DNA of 64,000 bases from Mycolicibacterium baixiangningiae (lineage in GTDB: Bacteria > Actinomycetota > Actinomycetes > Mycobacteriales > Mycobacteriaceae), in NCBI RefSeq assembly GCF_016313185.1, contig NZ_CP066218.1, forward strand, positions 4,588,001-4,652,000. The letters are read 5' to 3'. Numbering within the stretch: the stretch's first letter is position 1; every line of letters begins with the position of its first letter. Below the pieces are notes generated by a model. That model saw only the letters and a program-made list of their open reading frames with translations. It was not told the origin of the DNA and made no database searches. Below, one piece after another: positions 29,954 to 39,512 of this stretch. Both the position numbers and the translations under genes were made by a program.

Positions 29954-30669
29954 CCGACCCGTCGCTGTCCTTCGGCGCGCAGGCCGCGGCCTACGAACGG
30001 GGCAGGCCGTCGTATCCGCCGGATGCGATCGACTGGCTGTTGCCCCGCGGCGCGCACACCGTGCTCGATCTCGGCGCGGGCACCGGCAAGCTGACCACGC
30101 GGCTGGTCGAACGCGGTCTGGACGTCATCGCCGTCGACCCCATCCCCGAGATGCTCGAGGTGCTGACCGGCGCGCTGCCCGACACCCCGGCGCTGCTCGG
30201 TACGGCCGAGGAGATCCCGCTGGCCGACGACAGCGTCGACGCGGTGCTCGTCGCCCAGGCCTGGCACTGGTTCGATCCCGAACGCGCCGTCAAGGAGGTC
30301 ACCCGCGTCCTGCGGCCCGGTGGGCGGCTCGGGCTGGTGTGGAACACCCGCGACGAAAGATCCGGCTGGGTCAAGGATCTGGGCAGCGTCATCGGCCACG
30401 AGAACGATCCGTTCACCGACCAGGTGTCGCTGCCGGGCCCGTTCACCGATGTCGAGCGTCACCATGTCGAGTGGACGAGCTATCTGACGCCGCAGGCGCT
30501 CATCGATCTGGTGGCCTCGCGCAGCTACTGCATCACCTCTCCGGCCGAGGTCCGCACCCGCACGCTCGACCGGGTGCGCGAACTGCTCGCTACCCACCCC
30601 GCACTGGTGAACGCGACCGGCCTGGCGCTGCCCTACGTCACGGTGTGCATCCGGGCGACGGCGGGCTGA
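29950..30669 (+). CDS. SAM-dependent methyltransferase
   Basis: 239 aa class I methyltransferase. SAM motif I is [19 protein letters not shown] (residues 35-55), followed by [11 protein letters not shown] and the [23 protein letters not shown] stretch. GTG 29950 overlaps metX stop by 4 bp, so it belongs to the SAM-IV-controlled metY-metX operon (Rv3342 equivalent). Substrate unknown; its regulation by SAM level together with methionine synthesis is suggestive. Confidence 0.88.
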   Translation: MTDPSLSFGAQAAAYERGRPSYPPDAIDWLLPRGAHTVLDLGAGTGKLTTRLVERGLDVIAVDPIPEMLEVLTGALPDTPALLGTAEEIPLADDSVDAVLVAQAWHWFDPERAVKEVTRVLRPGGRLGLVWNTRDERSGWVKDLGSVIGHENDPFTDQVSLPGPFTDVERHHVEWTSYLTPQALIDLVASRSYCITSPAEVRTRTLDRVRELLATHPALVNATGLALPYVTVCIRATAG

Positions 30670-30678
30670 CGGGCGGCG

Positions 30679-30972
30679 CTAGCTCGTGCCGAGCGGATCG
30701 ATCGTCCACGCGACGTAGAACATCGTCGCGCTGACCGACGCGGTGGTGACGAAGTCGATTCCCTTGCTGCGCACGGCGAGAAGGCCCGCACGCTCATCGC
30801 TGAGCGAGATCCGCAGTGCCGCAGCAACTCCCACACCGACGGCGAGCACAAGGGCGCCGCGGCGCCAGTATCCGGCGACGACGAGGCCGAACGCCGCGAC
30901 GACGATCAGGCCGACCACCAGGATCGGCCACTGCCCCGCGAAGACCTTGCGGGCGAAGTCTTTGGGGGTCAC
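30679..30972 (-). CDS. DUF3017 membrane protein
   Basis: 97 aa. Three hydrophobic segments ([61 protein letters not shown]) with [14 protein letters not shown] between the last two. Small actinobacterial membrane protein of unknown role, always next to folD. GTG 30972 overlaps the folD stop (GTGA, 30969-30972), so it is translated from the folD mRNA. Confidence 0.82.
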   Translation of the reverse strand: MTPKDFARKVFAGQWPILVVGLIVVAAFGLVVAGYWRRGALVLAVGVGVAAALRISLSDERAGLLAVRSKGIDFVTTASVSATMFYVAWTIDPLGTS

Positions 30973-31835
30973 GCGCGCGCGAGAGCCTCGGCGCGCTCGA
31001 CGACGTTGGTCAACAGGAACGCCCGGGTCAGCGGGCCGACTCCGCCCGGATTGGGCGACACGTGCCCGGCCACCTCCCACACGTCGGGTGCGACGTCGCC
31101 GACGAGCTTGCCGTTGTCGTCGCGGCTGACCCCGACGTCGATCACCGCCGCACCCGGCCGGACCATCTCGGCGGTCACCATGTGCGGCACACCGGCCGCG
31201 GCGATGATGATGTCGGCTTGGCGCGTGTGCTGGGGTAGGTGGCGGGTTGCGGTGTGGCACAACGTGACCGTGGCGTTCTCCGACCGGCGGGTGAGCAGCA
31301 ACCCCAGTGGCCGTCCGACGGTGACGCCACGGCCGATCACCACGACGTGCGCGCCCGCGATCTCGACCTCGAACCGGCGCAGCAGGTGCACGATCCCGCG
31401 CGGCGTGCACGGCAGCGGCGCGGGCTCGTTGAGCACCAGCCGGCCCAGGTTGGTCGGGTGCAGGCCGTCGGCGTCCTTGCCGGGGTCGATCCGCTCGAGC
31501 GCCGCGTTCTCGTCGAGATGCTTCGGCAGCGGCAGCTGGACGATGTAACCGGTGCACTCCGGGTTGGCGTTGAGCTCGTCGATGGTGGCGTCGAGTTCGG
31601 CCTGGCTGATGTCGGCGGGCAGGTCACGGCGGATCGAGTTGATGCCGACCTTCGCGCAGTCGGCATGCTTCCCGCGGACATAGGCCTGCGAGCCGGGGTC
31701 GTCGCCGACCAGCACGGTGCCCAGTCCGGGCGTCCGGCCCGCCTCGGTGAGCGCCGCGACCCGGTCCTTGAGGTCGACGAAGATCTCGTCCCGCGTGGCT
31801 TTTCCGTCGAGAGTTATCGCACCCACGCGAGCCAT
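30969..31835 (-). CDS. folD: Methylenetetrahydrofolate dehydrogenase/cyclohydrolase
   Basis: Bifunctional enzyme of one-carbon metabolism. 288 aa from ATG 31835. Signatures are [17 protein letters not shown] (catalytic Lys in GKHAD), [44 protein letters not shown] and [21 protein letters not shown] 31835 has GGTGAG nine bases upstream; a GTG at 31826 is the alternative and matches the M. tuberculosis start. Divergent from the oxidoreductase with only 19 bp between starts. Confidence 0.93.
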   Translation of the reverse strand: MARVGAITLDGKATRDEIFVDLKDRVAALTEAGRTPGLGTVLVGDDPGSQAYVRGKHADCAKVGINSIRRDLPADISQAELDATIDELNANPECTGYIVQLPLPKHLDENAALERIDPGKDADGLHPTNLGRLVLNEPAPLPCTPRGIVHLLRRFEVEIAGAHVVVIGRGVTVGRPLGLLLTRRSENATVTLCHTATRHLPQHTRQADIIIAAAGVPHMVTAEMVRPGAAVIDVGVSRDDNGKLVGDVAPDVWEVAGHVSPNPGGVGPLTRAFLLTNVVERAEALARA

Positions 31836-31854
31836 TGTGGCAGGCTCACCGAGT

Positions 31855-33060
31855 ATGAACACCCCGCCAGATGTGTTCACCCCGGCCAAGCTCGGCCCGG
31901 TGACATTGCGCAACCGCATCATCAAGGCCGCCACGTTCGAGGCGTCGACGCCGAACGCGCTGGTCACAGACGACCTGATCCACTACCACCGGCTCCCCGC
32001 AGCCGGCGGAATCGGGATGACCACGGTCGCCTACTGCGCGGTCGCGCCCGGCGGGCGCACCGACGGCTGGCAGATCTGGATGCGCCCCGAGGCGGTGCCC
32101 GGTCTGCGCCGGCTGACCGAGGCGGTGCACGCCGAGGGTGCCGCGATCAGCGCGCAGATCGGCCACGCCGGACCCGTCGCCAACTCCCGCACCAACAAGG
32201 CCAGGGCGCTGGCGCCGGTGCGGTTCTTCAACCCGCTGTCGATGCGGTTCGCCAAGAAAGCCACCCGCGACGACATAGCCGAGGTCACCGCGGCGCACGC
32301 CAATGCAGCACGGCTGGCGATCGACGCCGGCTTCGACGCCGTCGAGGTCCACCTGGGCCACAACTATCTGGCCAGCTCCTTTCTCAGCCCGCTGATCAAC
32401 AAGCGCAAGGACGAATACGGCGGGTCGCTGGAGAATCGCGCAAAGGTGGCGCGCGGTGTGGTGCGGGCCGTCCGGGACGCCGTCGGCAATCAGATCGCGG
32501 TGACCGCGAAGCTCAACATGACCGACGGTGTGCGCGCGGGCATCCCGCTCGACGAGTCGCTGCAGACTGCCAAGTGGCTCGAGGAGGACGGCGGTCTGGA
32601 CGCGCTGGAACTCACCGCGGGCAGCTCGCTGGTGAACCCGCTCTACCTGTTCCACGGCGATGCACCGGTCAAGGAGTTCGCCGCCGCGTTCAAACCGCCT
32701 CTGAGCTGGGGCATTCGCATGACCGGCAAGAAGTTCTTCCGAGAGTACCCCTACCGCGAGGCGTTTCTGCTGGACAAGGCCAGGAAGTTCCGCGCCGAAC
32801 TGACGATGCCGCTGATCCTGTTGGGCGGCATCACCAATCGCGAGACGATGGATCTGGCGATGGCCGAGGGATTCGAGTTCGTCGCGATGGGCCGCGCGCT
32901 GCTGGCCGAACCCGACCTGATCAACCGGATCAAGGCCGAAGCCACCCCGGGCGAGGTGCGCTCGGCGTGCACGCACTGCAACAAGTGCATGGCGACGATC
33001 TACAGCCACACCCACTGTGTGGTGACCGGCGCTCCGGACTCGCTGCCCGTGCTGGGCTGA
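31855..33060 (+). CDS. NADH:flavin oxidoreductase (Old Yellow Enzyme family)
   Basis: 401 aa FMN TIM-barrel. Opens with [22 protein letters not shown]; the [32 protein letters not shown] block and [40 protein letters not shown] are diagnostic. The C-terminus has CTHCNKC and a later SHTHC, a cysteine cluster like the iron-sulfur ligands of the larger enoate-reductase members but without their extra domains. Equivalent by position to Rv3359. Substrate unknown. Confidence 0.85.
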   Translation: MNTPPDVFTPAKLGPVTLRNRIIKAATFEASTPNALVTDDLIHYHRLPAAGGIGMTTVAYCAVAPGGRTDGWQIWMRPEAVPGLRRLTEAVHAEGAAISAQIGHAGPVANSRTNKARALAPVRFFNPLSMRFAKKATRDDIAEVTAAHANAARLAIDAGFDAVEVHLGHNYLASSFLSPLINKRKDEYGGSLENRAKVARGVVRAVRDAVGNQIAVTAKLNMTDGVRAGIPLDESLQTAKWLEEDGGLDALELTAGSSLVNPLYLFHGDAPVKEFAAAFKPPLSWGIRMTGKKFFREYPYREAFLLDKARKFRAELTMPLILLGGITNRETMDLAMAEGFEFVAMGRALLAEPDLINRIKAEATPGEVRSACTHCNKCMATIYSHTHCVVTGAPDSLPVLG

Positions 33061-33180
33061 CGACCGGTCCGGCGCCTGCCGCTGAGCGGAATGCGCTGGC
33101 ATACGCCATCATCGATATTCGCGTATGCAATCATGCCCATAGGTTCCGGCGGTGCCGTCGGTGGATTGGATGGTCCCTCA

Positions 33181-34731
33181 ATGCGTGGCTTCGGCAGGTC
33201 GCTGCTCATCACGGTCGTTGCGGTGCTCGGCGCGGCGGTGCTGACCATCGGTTCGACGTTGACCGGAGCGGTGGCGGCGCTGGCCAACCCCGTCGCTCTG
33301 ATCATGGGAAACAGCGGACGCCCCTGGCCCGAGGAGTCGTACGTCGCCAATGCCATGCGGCGCTACATCGAGCCGAATTCGACCTGCGGCGAGGTGAGCT
33401 GCGAGGCCCGCAACGTCTACGGACCGGAGGAGTTCTGGCCCGTCTACGGCGGGTTGACCGCGCTGACGTTCAACCAGTCGACCGATGCGGGGCTGGAGTA
33501 TCTCGACGCCGCATTGCAGCAGCAGTTGCACGACGCGCCCGACGACAATGTCGTCATCTTCGGCTACTCGCAGAGCGGCCGGATCACCAACCTCATGCTC
33601 CGCAGGCTCGCCGACCCGGACTACGCGGAGGGTAATGACAACATCGTTCCGGATGCGGACCAGCTGGAGATCGTCCTGGTCGGCAACTGGAGCCGTCCCA
33701 ACGGCGGGATCGGGTCCCGATTCAACGGCATCACCGTCCCGTTCCTCGACATCACCTTCGACGGCCCCACCCCGACGGACACCGGTTACCGGATGACCGA
33801 CATCTCCTACGAATACGACATCATCTCCGACGCTCCCCTGTACCCGGCCAATCTGCTGGCAACGGCGAATGCGGTGCTGGGCTTCTTCTACGCCCACCTC
33901 ACCTATGCCGACCCGAGTGCCACCTCGCCGGCTTTCCCCTGGGGCTCGAACAGTGAGGCGTCGTTCGAGGAACTGCTGGCCTCGGGGACGGTGCAGAAGT
34001 ACCCGGGCAAGGGCGACGACCCGAACGGCAACCCCGAGGAGTGGGACAACACCTACGTCCTGATCCCGTCGACCCATCTGCCGTTGCTTCAGCCGATCCG
34101 CGACATCGGTGCGGCCACCGGTACGTCCGCGGTCGTCGAACCGCTGATGCGGCTGATCGAGCCGACGCTGAAGGTGTTGATCGACACCGGATATGACCGG
34201 ACCATCCCGATGGGCCAGAACACCCCGGCCCGCTTGATCCCGCGGATCGACCCGACCAGGCTGACCGCCGACCTCGTCGAGGCGGTCGGAAAGGGTGTCC
34301 ACGACGCCCTCGGAATCGAATCCGATGTCCCGGACAACCCCTCCGACGACACCGACATCGACACCACCCTGCGCGCCGCGCGGACGGTTGCCGACAAGCC
34401 CTTCGCGAAGCCCGCGAAAGTGAAGGGCGAGGACGAGACATCCGAGCCGGCAGAGGATTCCAGCGACAGCTCATCGGATCCGGCGGACAACGAGGACGAG
34501 GTGTCGGGCGACCCCGAACAGGAGGACGTGGATCGGGAACTCAGCGAGCCCGCAGAGAACGCGGACAACGCTGACAACGCAGACAACGCACAGAGCCCGG
34601 CCACGACGCCGCACTCCCCCACGTCAGAGTCCGCCGATGCAGACCACCCCGATGACTCCACTTCCAAGAGCGCCGAGACCAAGAGCACGGACCGTGCCGC
34701 CAGGGAGGCGGACGACGACGCCGCGGCGTAG
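33181..34731 (+). CDS. PE-PPE-domain (serine hydrolase-like) exported protein
   Basis: 516 aa. N-terminal signal/anchor (GRSLLITVVAVLGAAVLTIGSTLTGAVAALA), then the alpha/beta-hydrolase-like PE-PPE domain starting NPVALIMGNSGRPWPEESYV, with nucleophile motif GYSQSG (Ser about 128). It lacks a PE or PPE N-terminus. The last 100 residues are acidic and low complexity (EPAEDSSDSSSDPADNEDE, three NADNADN units). Domain members include cell-wall lipid-modifying acyltransferases/esterases; the precise role is not known here. Confidence 0.82.
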   Translation: MRGFGRSLLITVVAVLGAAVLTIGSTLTGAVAALANPVALIMGNSGRPWPEESYVANAMRRYIEPNSTCGEVSCEARNVYGPEEFWPVYGGLTALTFNQSTDAGLEYLDAALQQQLHDAPDDNVVIFGYSQSGRITNLMLRRLADPDYAEGNDNIVPDADQLEIVLVGNWSRPNGGIGSRFNGITVPFLDITFDGPTPTDTGYRMTDISYEYDIISDAPLYPANLLATANAVLGFFYAHLTYADPSATSPAFPWGSNSEASFEELLASGTVQKYPGKGDDPNGNPEEWDNTYVLIPSTHLPLLQPIRDIGAATGTSAVVEPLMRLIEPTLKVLIDTGYDRTIPMGQNTPARLIPRIDPTRLTADLVEAVGKGVHDALGIESDVPDNPSDDTDIDTTLRAARTVADKPFAKPAKVKGEDETSEPAEDSSDSSSDPADNEDEVSGDPEQEDVDRELSEPAENADNADNADNAQSPATTPHSPTSESADADHPDDSTSKSAETKSTDRAAREADDDAAA

Positions 34732-34772
34732 CTCACACACCTTCGAGCACGGTACCGATACAGTTGTCCCCG

Positions 34773-37376
34773 ATGAGCCGACCAGCCCCACCTGCGCTGA
34801 CCGTTCGGTACGAAGGATCCACCCGCAGTTTCGCCCCGGGCAATGACGTTGTCATCGGCCGTGACCTGCGGGCCGACGTACGCATCGCCCACCCCCTGAT
34901 CTCGCGTGCGCACCTGGTGCTGCGCTTCGACCAGGGCCGCTGGGTGGCGATCGACAACGGCAGCCTCAACGGAATGTTCGTCAACGGCCGGCGCGTGCCC
35001 GCCGTCGACATCCGCGACGGACAGAGCCTCAACATCGGCAACCCGGACGGTCCGCAGGTGACCTTCGAGGTCGGCCGCCACCAGGGTTCGGCGGGGCGGC
35101 CTCCGCAGACCACCGCCGTCCCGGTCGCGAGGCCCGCCACAGGGGGTTGGGCTCCGTCGACGCCGCCTCCGGGCGCACCGCCGATCTCACGGCCACAGCC
35201 GCGCTACCCCACCGGACCGCAGGCGCCGTCGTTCCCGTCCGGCACCCAACCGCACTACCCCGGCCCGCCGCATCTCCCGTCGCGCCCGCCCGCCACCGCG
35301 GCGCCGTTGTCGCCGCCGCTGTCGGACCACGCCGCGCTCGAACCCGTCACCCGGATGGGGCCGACGGCGGCCCCGCGTTCCGGTGAGGCCGGCGGCAACC
35401 TCGCGACGAGCATGCTCAAGATCCTGCGCCCGGGGCGGGCGCCGGAAGCGCCGGCCGGGGCGATCAAGATCGGCCGCGCGAGCGACAACGACATCGTCAT
35501 CCCCGATGTGCTGGCCTCCCGGCACCACGCCACGCTGGTCCCGTCGGCCATCGGCACCGAGATCGTCGACAACCGCAGCATCAACGGCACGTTCGTCAAC
35601 GGACAGCGCGTCGACGCGGCGCCACTGGCCGACGGTGACGTGGTCACCATCGGCAACGTCGACCTGGTGTTCACCGGCGGCACGCTGGTGCGGCGCACCG
35701 AGACCGCTGCCGCGACCGCCACCGGCGGCCTCGACGTCCGCGGCATCACGTGGACGATCGAGAACAACAAGACGCTGCTGGACAACATCTCGCTCACCGC
35801 GCGCCCGGGCACCCTGACCGCGGTCATCGGGCCGTCCGGTGCAGGCAAGTCGACGTTCGCGCGCCTGGTGGCCGGCTACACCCACCCCACGGCCGGATCG
35901 GTGACCTTCGAGGGCCACAACATCCACGCCGAGTACGCCTCGCTGCGATCCCGGATCGGGATGGTCCCGCAGGACGACGTCGTCCACGGTCAGCTGACCG
36001 TCAAACAGGCGCTGATGTATGCCGCGGAATTGCGGCTGCCCCCCGACACCACCAAGGCCGACCGCGAGCAGGTCGTCATGCAGGTCCTCGAGGAACTCGA
36101 GATGACCAAGCACCTCGAGACCCGCGTGGACAAGCTCTCGGGCGGCCAGCGCAAACGCGCATCGGTCGCCTTGGAGTTGCTGACGGGTCCGTCGCTGCTG
36201 ATCCTCGACGAGCCGACGTCTGGTCTGGACCCGGCACTGGACCGCCAGGTCATGACCATGCTGCGACAGCTGGCAGACGCCGGCCGCGTGGTGCTGGTGG
36301 TGACGCACTCGCTGACCTACCTCGACGTCTGCGACCAGGTGCTGCTGCTCGCCCCCGGCGGCAAGACCGCGTTCTGCGGTCCGCCGAACGAGATCGGCCG
36401 GGCGATGGGCACCACGAACTGGGCCGACATCTTCAGTTCGGTCGCCAGCGATCCGGACGGGGCCCACCAGAAGTTCCTCGCGCTGAACGGTCCGTCGCCC
36501 GACCAGCTGCCGACCGAGGACGAGCCGAGTGGCCTCGGCGAACCGTCGAAGACCAGTCTGCGACGGCAGTTCTCGACCATCGCGCGGCGCCAGATGCGGT
36601 TGATCATCTCCGACCGCGGCTACTTCGTCTTCCTCGCGGTGCTGCCGTTCATCATGGGTGTGCTGTCGCTGTCGGTGCCGGGCACCGTCGGATTCGGCGT
36701 GCCCAACCCGATGGGCGACGCCCCCAACGAACCCGGCCAGATCCTGGTCCTGCTCAACGTCGGTGCGATTTTCATGGGCACCGCGCTGACGGTCCGAGAC
36801 CTGATCGGTGAGCGTGCGATCTTCCGGCGGGAACAGGCCGTCGGGTTGTCCACGACCGCGTATCTGCTGGCCAAGGTGTGCATCTACGCGGTGTTCGCGA
36901 TCCTGCAGTCCTCGATCGTCACGGCGATCACCATCGCCGGTAAGGGTGCACCCACCCAGGGTGCGTTGACGTTCCTGAGCCCGACGGCAGAGTTGTTCGT
37001 GGTCATGGCGGCGACGACGGTGACCGCCGCGATGGTCGGCCTGGCGCTGTCGGCGCTGGCCAAGTCCAACGAGCAGATCATGCCGCTGCTGGTCGTCGCG
37101 GTGATGAGCCAGCTGGTGTTCTCCGGCGGAATGATCCCGGTGACCGACCGACTGGTGCTCGACCAGTTGTCCTGGTTCACCCCGGCGCGTTGGGGCTTCG
37201 CCGCCTCGGCATCGACGGTGGATCTGATCCATCTGGTCCCCGGGCCGCTGACGCCGAAGGATTCGCACTGGGAGCACACCGGGTCCGCCTGGTGGTTCGA
37301 CATGGGCATGCTGGCGGCGCTGTGCGTCGGCTACCTGAGCTTCGTCCGCTGGAAGATCCGCCTCAAGAGCGGATAG
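34773..37376 (+). CDS. FHA-domain ABC exporter, Rv1747-like
   Basis: 867 aa, close to the 865 aa of M. tuberculosis Rv1747 with the same order: FHA-1 (residues 10-95, IGRDLRADVRIAHPLISRAHLVL), Pro-rich linker with possible Thr phospho-acceptors, FHA-2 (205-300, IGRASDNDIVIPDVLASRHHATL), ABC domain (Walker A GPSGAGKST, signature LSGGQRKR, Walker B LLILDEPTSGLD), then six membrane helices. Rv1747 exports cell-wall glycolipid precursors and is bound and phosphorylated by PknF; no kinase gene is adjacent here. ATG 34773 chosen over TTG 34764. Confidence 0.9.
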   Translation: MSRPAPPALTVRYEGSTRSFAPGNDVVIGRDLRADVRIAHPLISRAHLVLRFDQGRWVAIDNGSLNGMFVNGRRVPAVDIRDGQSLNIGNPDGPQVTFEVGRHQGSAGRPPQTTAVPVARPATGGWAPSTPPPGAPPISRPQPRYPTGPQAPSFPSGTQPHYPGPPHLPSRPPATAAPLSPPLSDHAALEPVTRMGPTAAPRSGEAGGNLATSMLKILRPGRAPEAPAGAIKIGRASDNDIVIPDVLASRHHATLVPSAIGTEIVDNRSINGTFVNGQRVDAAPLADGDVVTIGNVDLVFTGGTLVRRTETAAATATGGLDVRGITWTIENNKTLLDNISLTARPGTLTAVIGPSGAGKSTFARLVAGYTHPTAGSVTFEGHNIHAEYASLRSRIGMVPQDDVVHGQLTVKQALMYAAELRLPPDTTKADREQVVMQVLEELEMTKHLETRVDKLSGGQRKRASVALELLTGPSLLILDEPTSGLDPALDRQVMTMLRQLADAGRVVLVVTHSLTYLDVCDQVLLLAPGGKTAFCGPPNEIGRAMGTTNWADIFSSVASDPDGAHQKFLALNGPSPDQLPTEDEPSGLGEPSKTSLRRQFSTIARRQMRLIISDRGYFVFLAVLPFIMGVLSLSVPGTVGFGVPNPMGDAPNEPGQILVLLNVGAIFMGTALTVRDLIGERAIFRREQAVGLSTTAYLLAKVCIYAVFAILQSSIVTAITIAGKGAPTQGALTFLSPTAELFVVMAATTVTAAMVGLALSALAKSNEQIMPLLVVAVMSQLVFSGGMIPVTDRLVLDQLSWFTPARWGFAASASTVDLIHLVPGPLTPKDSHWEHTGSAWWFDMGMLAALCVGYLSFVRWKIRLKSG

Positions 37377-37395
37377 TTGCCCCACCCCCGACTGC

Positions 37396-37500
37396 CTCAC
37401 CCCCGACGGAGTGACCTATCTGTTCCGCCGCCACCTCGGGGTAGCGCCCTTGGAGCACCTGCGACCAATTCGGCTCGACCACGCCAGGATCCGCACGTGA
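37396..37500 (+). pseudogene. AraC-family HTH C-terminal remnant
   Basis: About 35 codons ending at TGA 37498-37500, reading LTPDGVTYLFRRHLGVAPLEH then LRPIRLDHARIRT. This resembles the second HTH of AraC regulators (..F.R.FG..P..Y.R..RL..A). No start or ribosome-binding site; the rest of the gene is missing. Lies between the FHA-ABC gene and the rhomboid-like gene. Confidence 0.4.
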
Positions 37501-37533
37501 CGCTGCAGAGCGGCTGACCGGTAGATTCACAAG

Positions 37534-38175
37534 GTGACACGTGCGCTGGGAGTGGTCGGACGCTGTGTGGCCGGTGCACCGGCGACCTTCATCTGGCTGG
37601 CCGTCCTCGCCGTCACCACCCGGGTGCAGCGCGCCGCCGGACGTGCGCGCTCGCAGCTGCTGCGCAATCAATCGACCAACCTGAACCACCTGTCCAACGA
37701 GCCCACCCGGGTGCTGGCGGCGAGCCTGTTCTGGCTCGACGGCAGCCGCTGGTGGCCGTACGTCCCGCCGTTCGTCGCGGTCCTCGCCCCGGCCGAACGC
37801 CGGCTGGGGACGTGGCGGTGGCTGGTAGCCGGCACCGCCGCCCACGTCACCGGCACCTATGTCGGCCAGGGGTATCTGCGCCGGTCGATCCGCGCCGAGC
37901 AGGCGCCGCCCCGGCTGGCCGACGCCCACGACGTCGGGGTGAGTTATTTCCTGCTCGGCGTCGCCGGCACGCTCTCGGCCTACCTGCCCGCGCGGGACCG
38001 CGCGCGGCTGCGCGTCGCGGGCGTCGCGGTGCTCGCGGCCAACGCGGTCGTCCGCCCGACGTTCACCGAGATCGGGCACCTGTCGGCGTTCGTCACCGGC
38101 CTTACGCTGAGTCCACTGGCGACCAACCGTGAACGTCACCCGTATCCGGGTGCAGAGGTTTATGCGCGCCACTGA
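37534..38175 (+). CDS. Rhomboid-like membrane protein
   Basis: 213 aa with about six hydrophobic segments. Actinobacterial family with STNLNHLSNEPTRVLAASLFWLD near the N-terminus. HDVGVSYFLLGVAGTLSAYL carries a GxS like the rhomboid catalytic serine, and EIGHLSAFVTGLTL carries a His in a small-residue helix like the partner histidine, so intramembrane protease activity is conceivable. The next gene overlaps its 3' end, implying a two-gene operon. Confidence 0.6.
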   Translation: MTRALGVVGRCVAGAPATFIWLAVLAVTTRVQRAAGRARSQLLRNQSTNLNHLSNEPTRVLAASLFWLDGSRWWPYVPPFVAVLAPAERRLGTWRWLVAGTAAHVTGTYVGQGYLRRSIRAEQAPPRLADAHDVGVSYFLLGVAGTLSAYLPARDRARLRVAGVAVLAANAVVRPTFTEIGHLSAFVTGLTLSPLATNRERHPYPGAEVYARH

Positions 38176-39388
38176 GATCAGAGCCCTCGGCGAGGTCGCC
38201 GCCGAGGGCGTCACGGTCCTGCACGACGTCGTCCGGGGCATACACACCGGCATCGCGAGCCGGGTGTTCGCGTCGGTCGGACCGGCCGCCAGGCCCGTCG
38301 AGGTGATCCACGATGCGATCGCGCAGACGGTGTACGCCGCGGTCGGCACGGCCGGACACCGTCTCCCCGAAATGGTCGGCGCCATCGCGGCGACGCGTCT
38401 GCACGACGACAGCCCGATCGACCGGACGCCCGCCGTGGCGGAGGCGATCGCCGCGCTCAACGGCATCTACGGCGACGAGCTGGCCTCCCGCGGCAACGCA
38501 TTGGCCACGACGATGGCGGTGCGCGTGGACGGCCGAGCCGTCGACCTCTCGTCTCGGCCGGTCGCCGACGTGTTCCCCGACGCGACGAACCGCATCGTGG
38601 TGTTCGTCCACGGGCTGTGCCAGACCGAGACCTCGTGGGGACGCCCGCCCCGGCCGGGCGTCGAAGCGCCGGACCCACGGCCCTACGGTGTCCGCCTCCA
38701 CGACGACCTCGGGTTCACGCCGGTGCACGTGCGGTACAACACCGGCCTGCACATCTCGAGCAACGGGCACGCCCTCGACGAGCTGCTGACGTCGTTGACC
38801 GAGGCGTGGCCGGTACCGGTATCCGACATCGCGCTCGTCGGGCACTCAATGGGCGGGCTGGTGGTGCGCAGCGCCTGCCATTACGGCAGCGAGGGCGGCC
38901 GCCCCTGGACCGAGAACGTGCGCCAGGTGGTGTGCCTCGGCTCGCCGCATCTGGGCGCCGACCTCGAGAAGGGTGTCAACGCCGCGTCGTGGGCGCTGTC
39001 CCGGTTGCGCGAAACCCGTGCTCTCGCAGAGTTTCTCAACCTCCGCAGTGACGGCATCAAGGATCTGCGCTACGGGGCCTGCCTGGACGACGACTGGGGC
39101 GAGGCCGATCCCGACGAGTTCCTGCGCGACCGCTGCGCCGAGGTGCCCTTCCTGCCCGGCGCGTCCCACCACTTCGTGGCGACCTCGGCCGCGCCGCGGG
39201 CGGTGGGGCTGATGCTCGGCGACCACCTGGTGCGGCCGTCGAGCGCGTCGGGCCGGGGCCGGAAACGTCGGCTTCCGTTCGAGGACGACAACGGCCTGGT
39301 GATGACGGGCCTGCACCACTTCGACCTGCTCAACCATCCGGCCATCTACGGCCGGCTGGTGCACTGGCTGGGCGTCACCGCAACGTGA
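38162..39388 (+). CDS. Lipase-like alpha/beta hydrolase
   Basis: 408 aa. Oxyanion segment IVVFVHGLCQTETSWG, nucleophile elbow GHSMGGLVVRS (Ser about 227), then CLGSPHLGADLEKG, the PGAP1/DUF676-type arrangement, and a C-terminal HHFDLLNHPAIYGRLVHWL with the likely catalytic His. Substrate probably a lipid ester. Start is ambiguous: ATG 38162 (14 bp overlap with the rhomboid-like gene) or GTG 38129; neither has a good ribosome-binding site. Confidence 0.78.
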   Translation: MRATEIRALGEVAAEGVTVLHDVVRGIHTGIASRVFASVGPAARPVEVIHDAIAQTVYAAVGTAGHRLPEMVGAIAATRLHDDSPIDRTPAVAEAIAALNGIYGDELASRGNALATTMAVRVDGRAVDLSSRPVADVFPDATNRIVVFVHGLCQTETSWGRPPRPGVEAPDPRPYGVRLHDDLGFTPVHVRYNTGLHISSNGHALDELLTSLTEAWPVPVSDIALVGHSMGGLVVRSACHYGSEGGRPWTENVRQVVCLGSPHLGADLEKGVNAASWALSRLRETRALAEFLNLRSDGIKDLRYGACLDDDWGEADPDEFLRDRCAEVPFLPGASHHFVATSAAPRAVGLMLGDHLVRPSSASGRGRKRRLPFEDDNGLVMTGLHHFDLLNHPAIYGRLVHWLGVTAT

Positions 39389-39512
39389 CCGGCTGACAAT
39401 TCATGTGCCGAAAAAACATTTCGTCAATTATGTCTGCCGTTATCCGGTGAGCGAATGAGTTTCGGTTTACCCTGCGAATTGTAGAGGCTGTCTTCAACGA
39501 GGAGGAACGGCC

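Noticed and set aside
35187..37400. 737-codon open frame on the minus strand
   Set aside because: Antisense to the FHA-ABC exporter, whose motifs are unmistakable.
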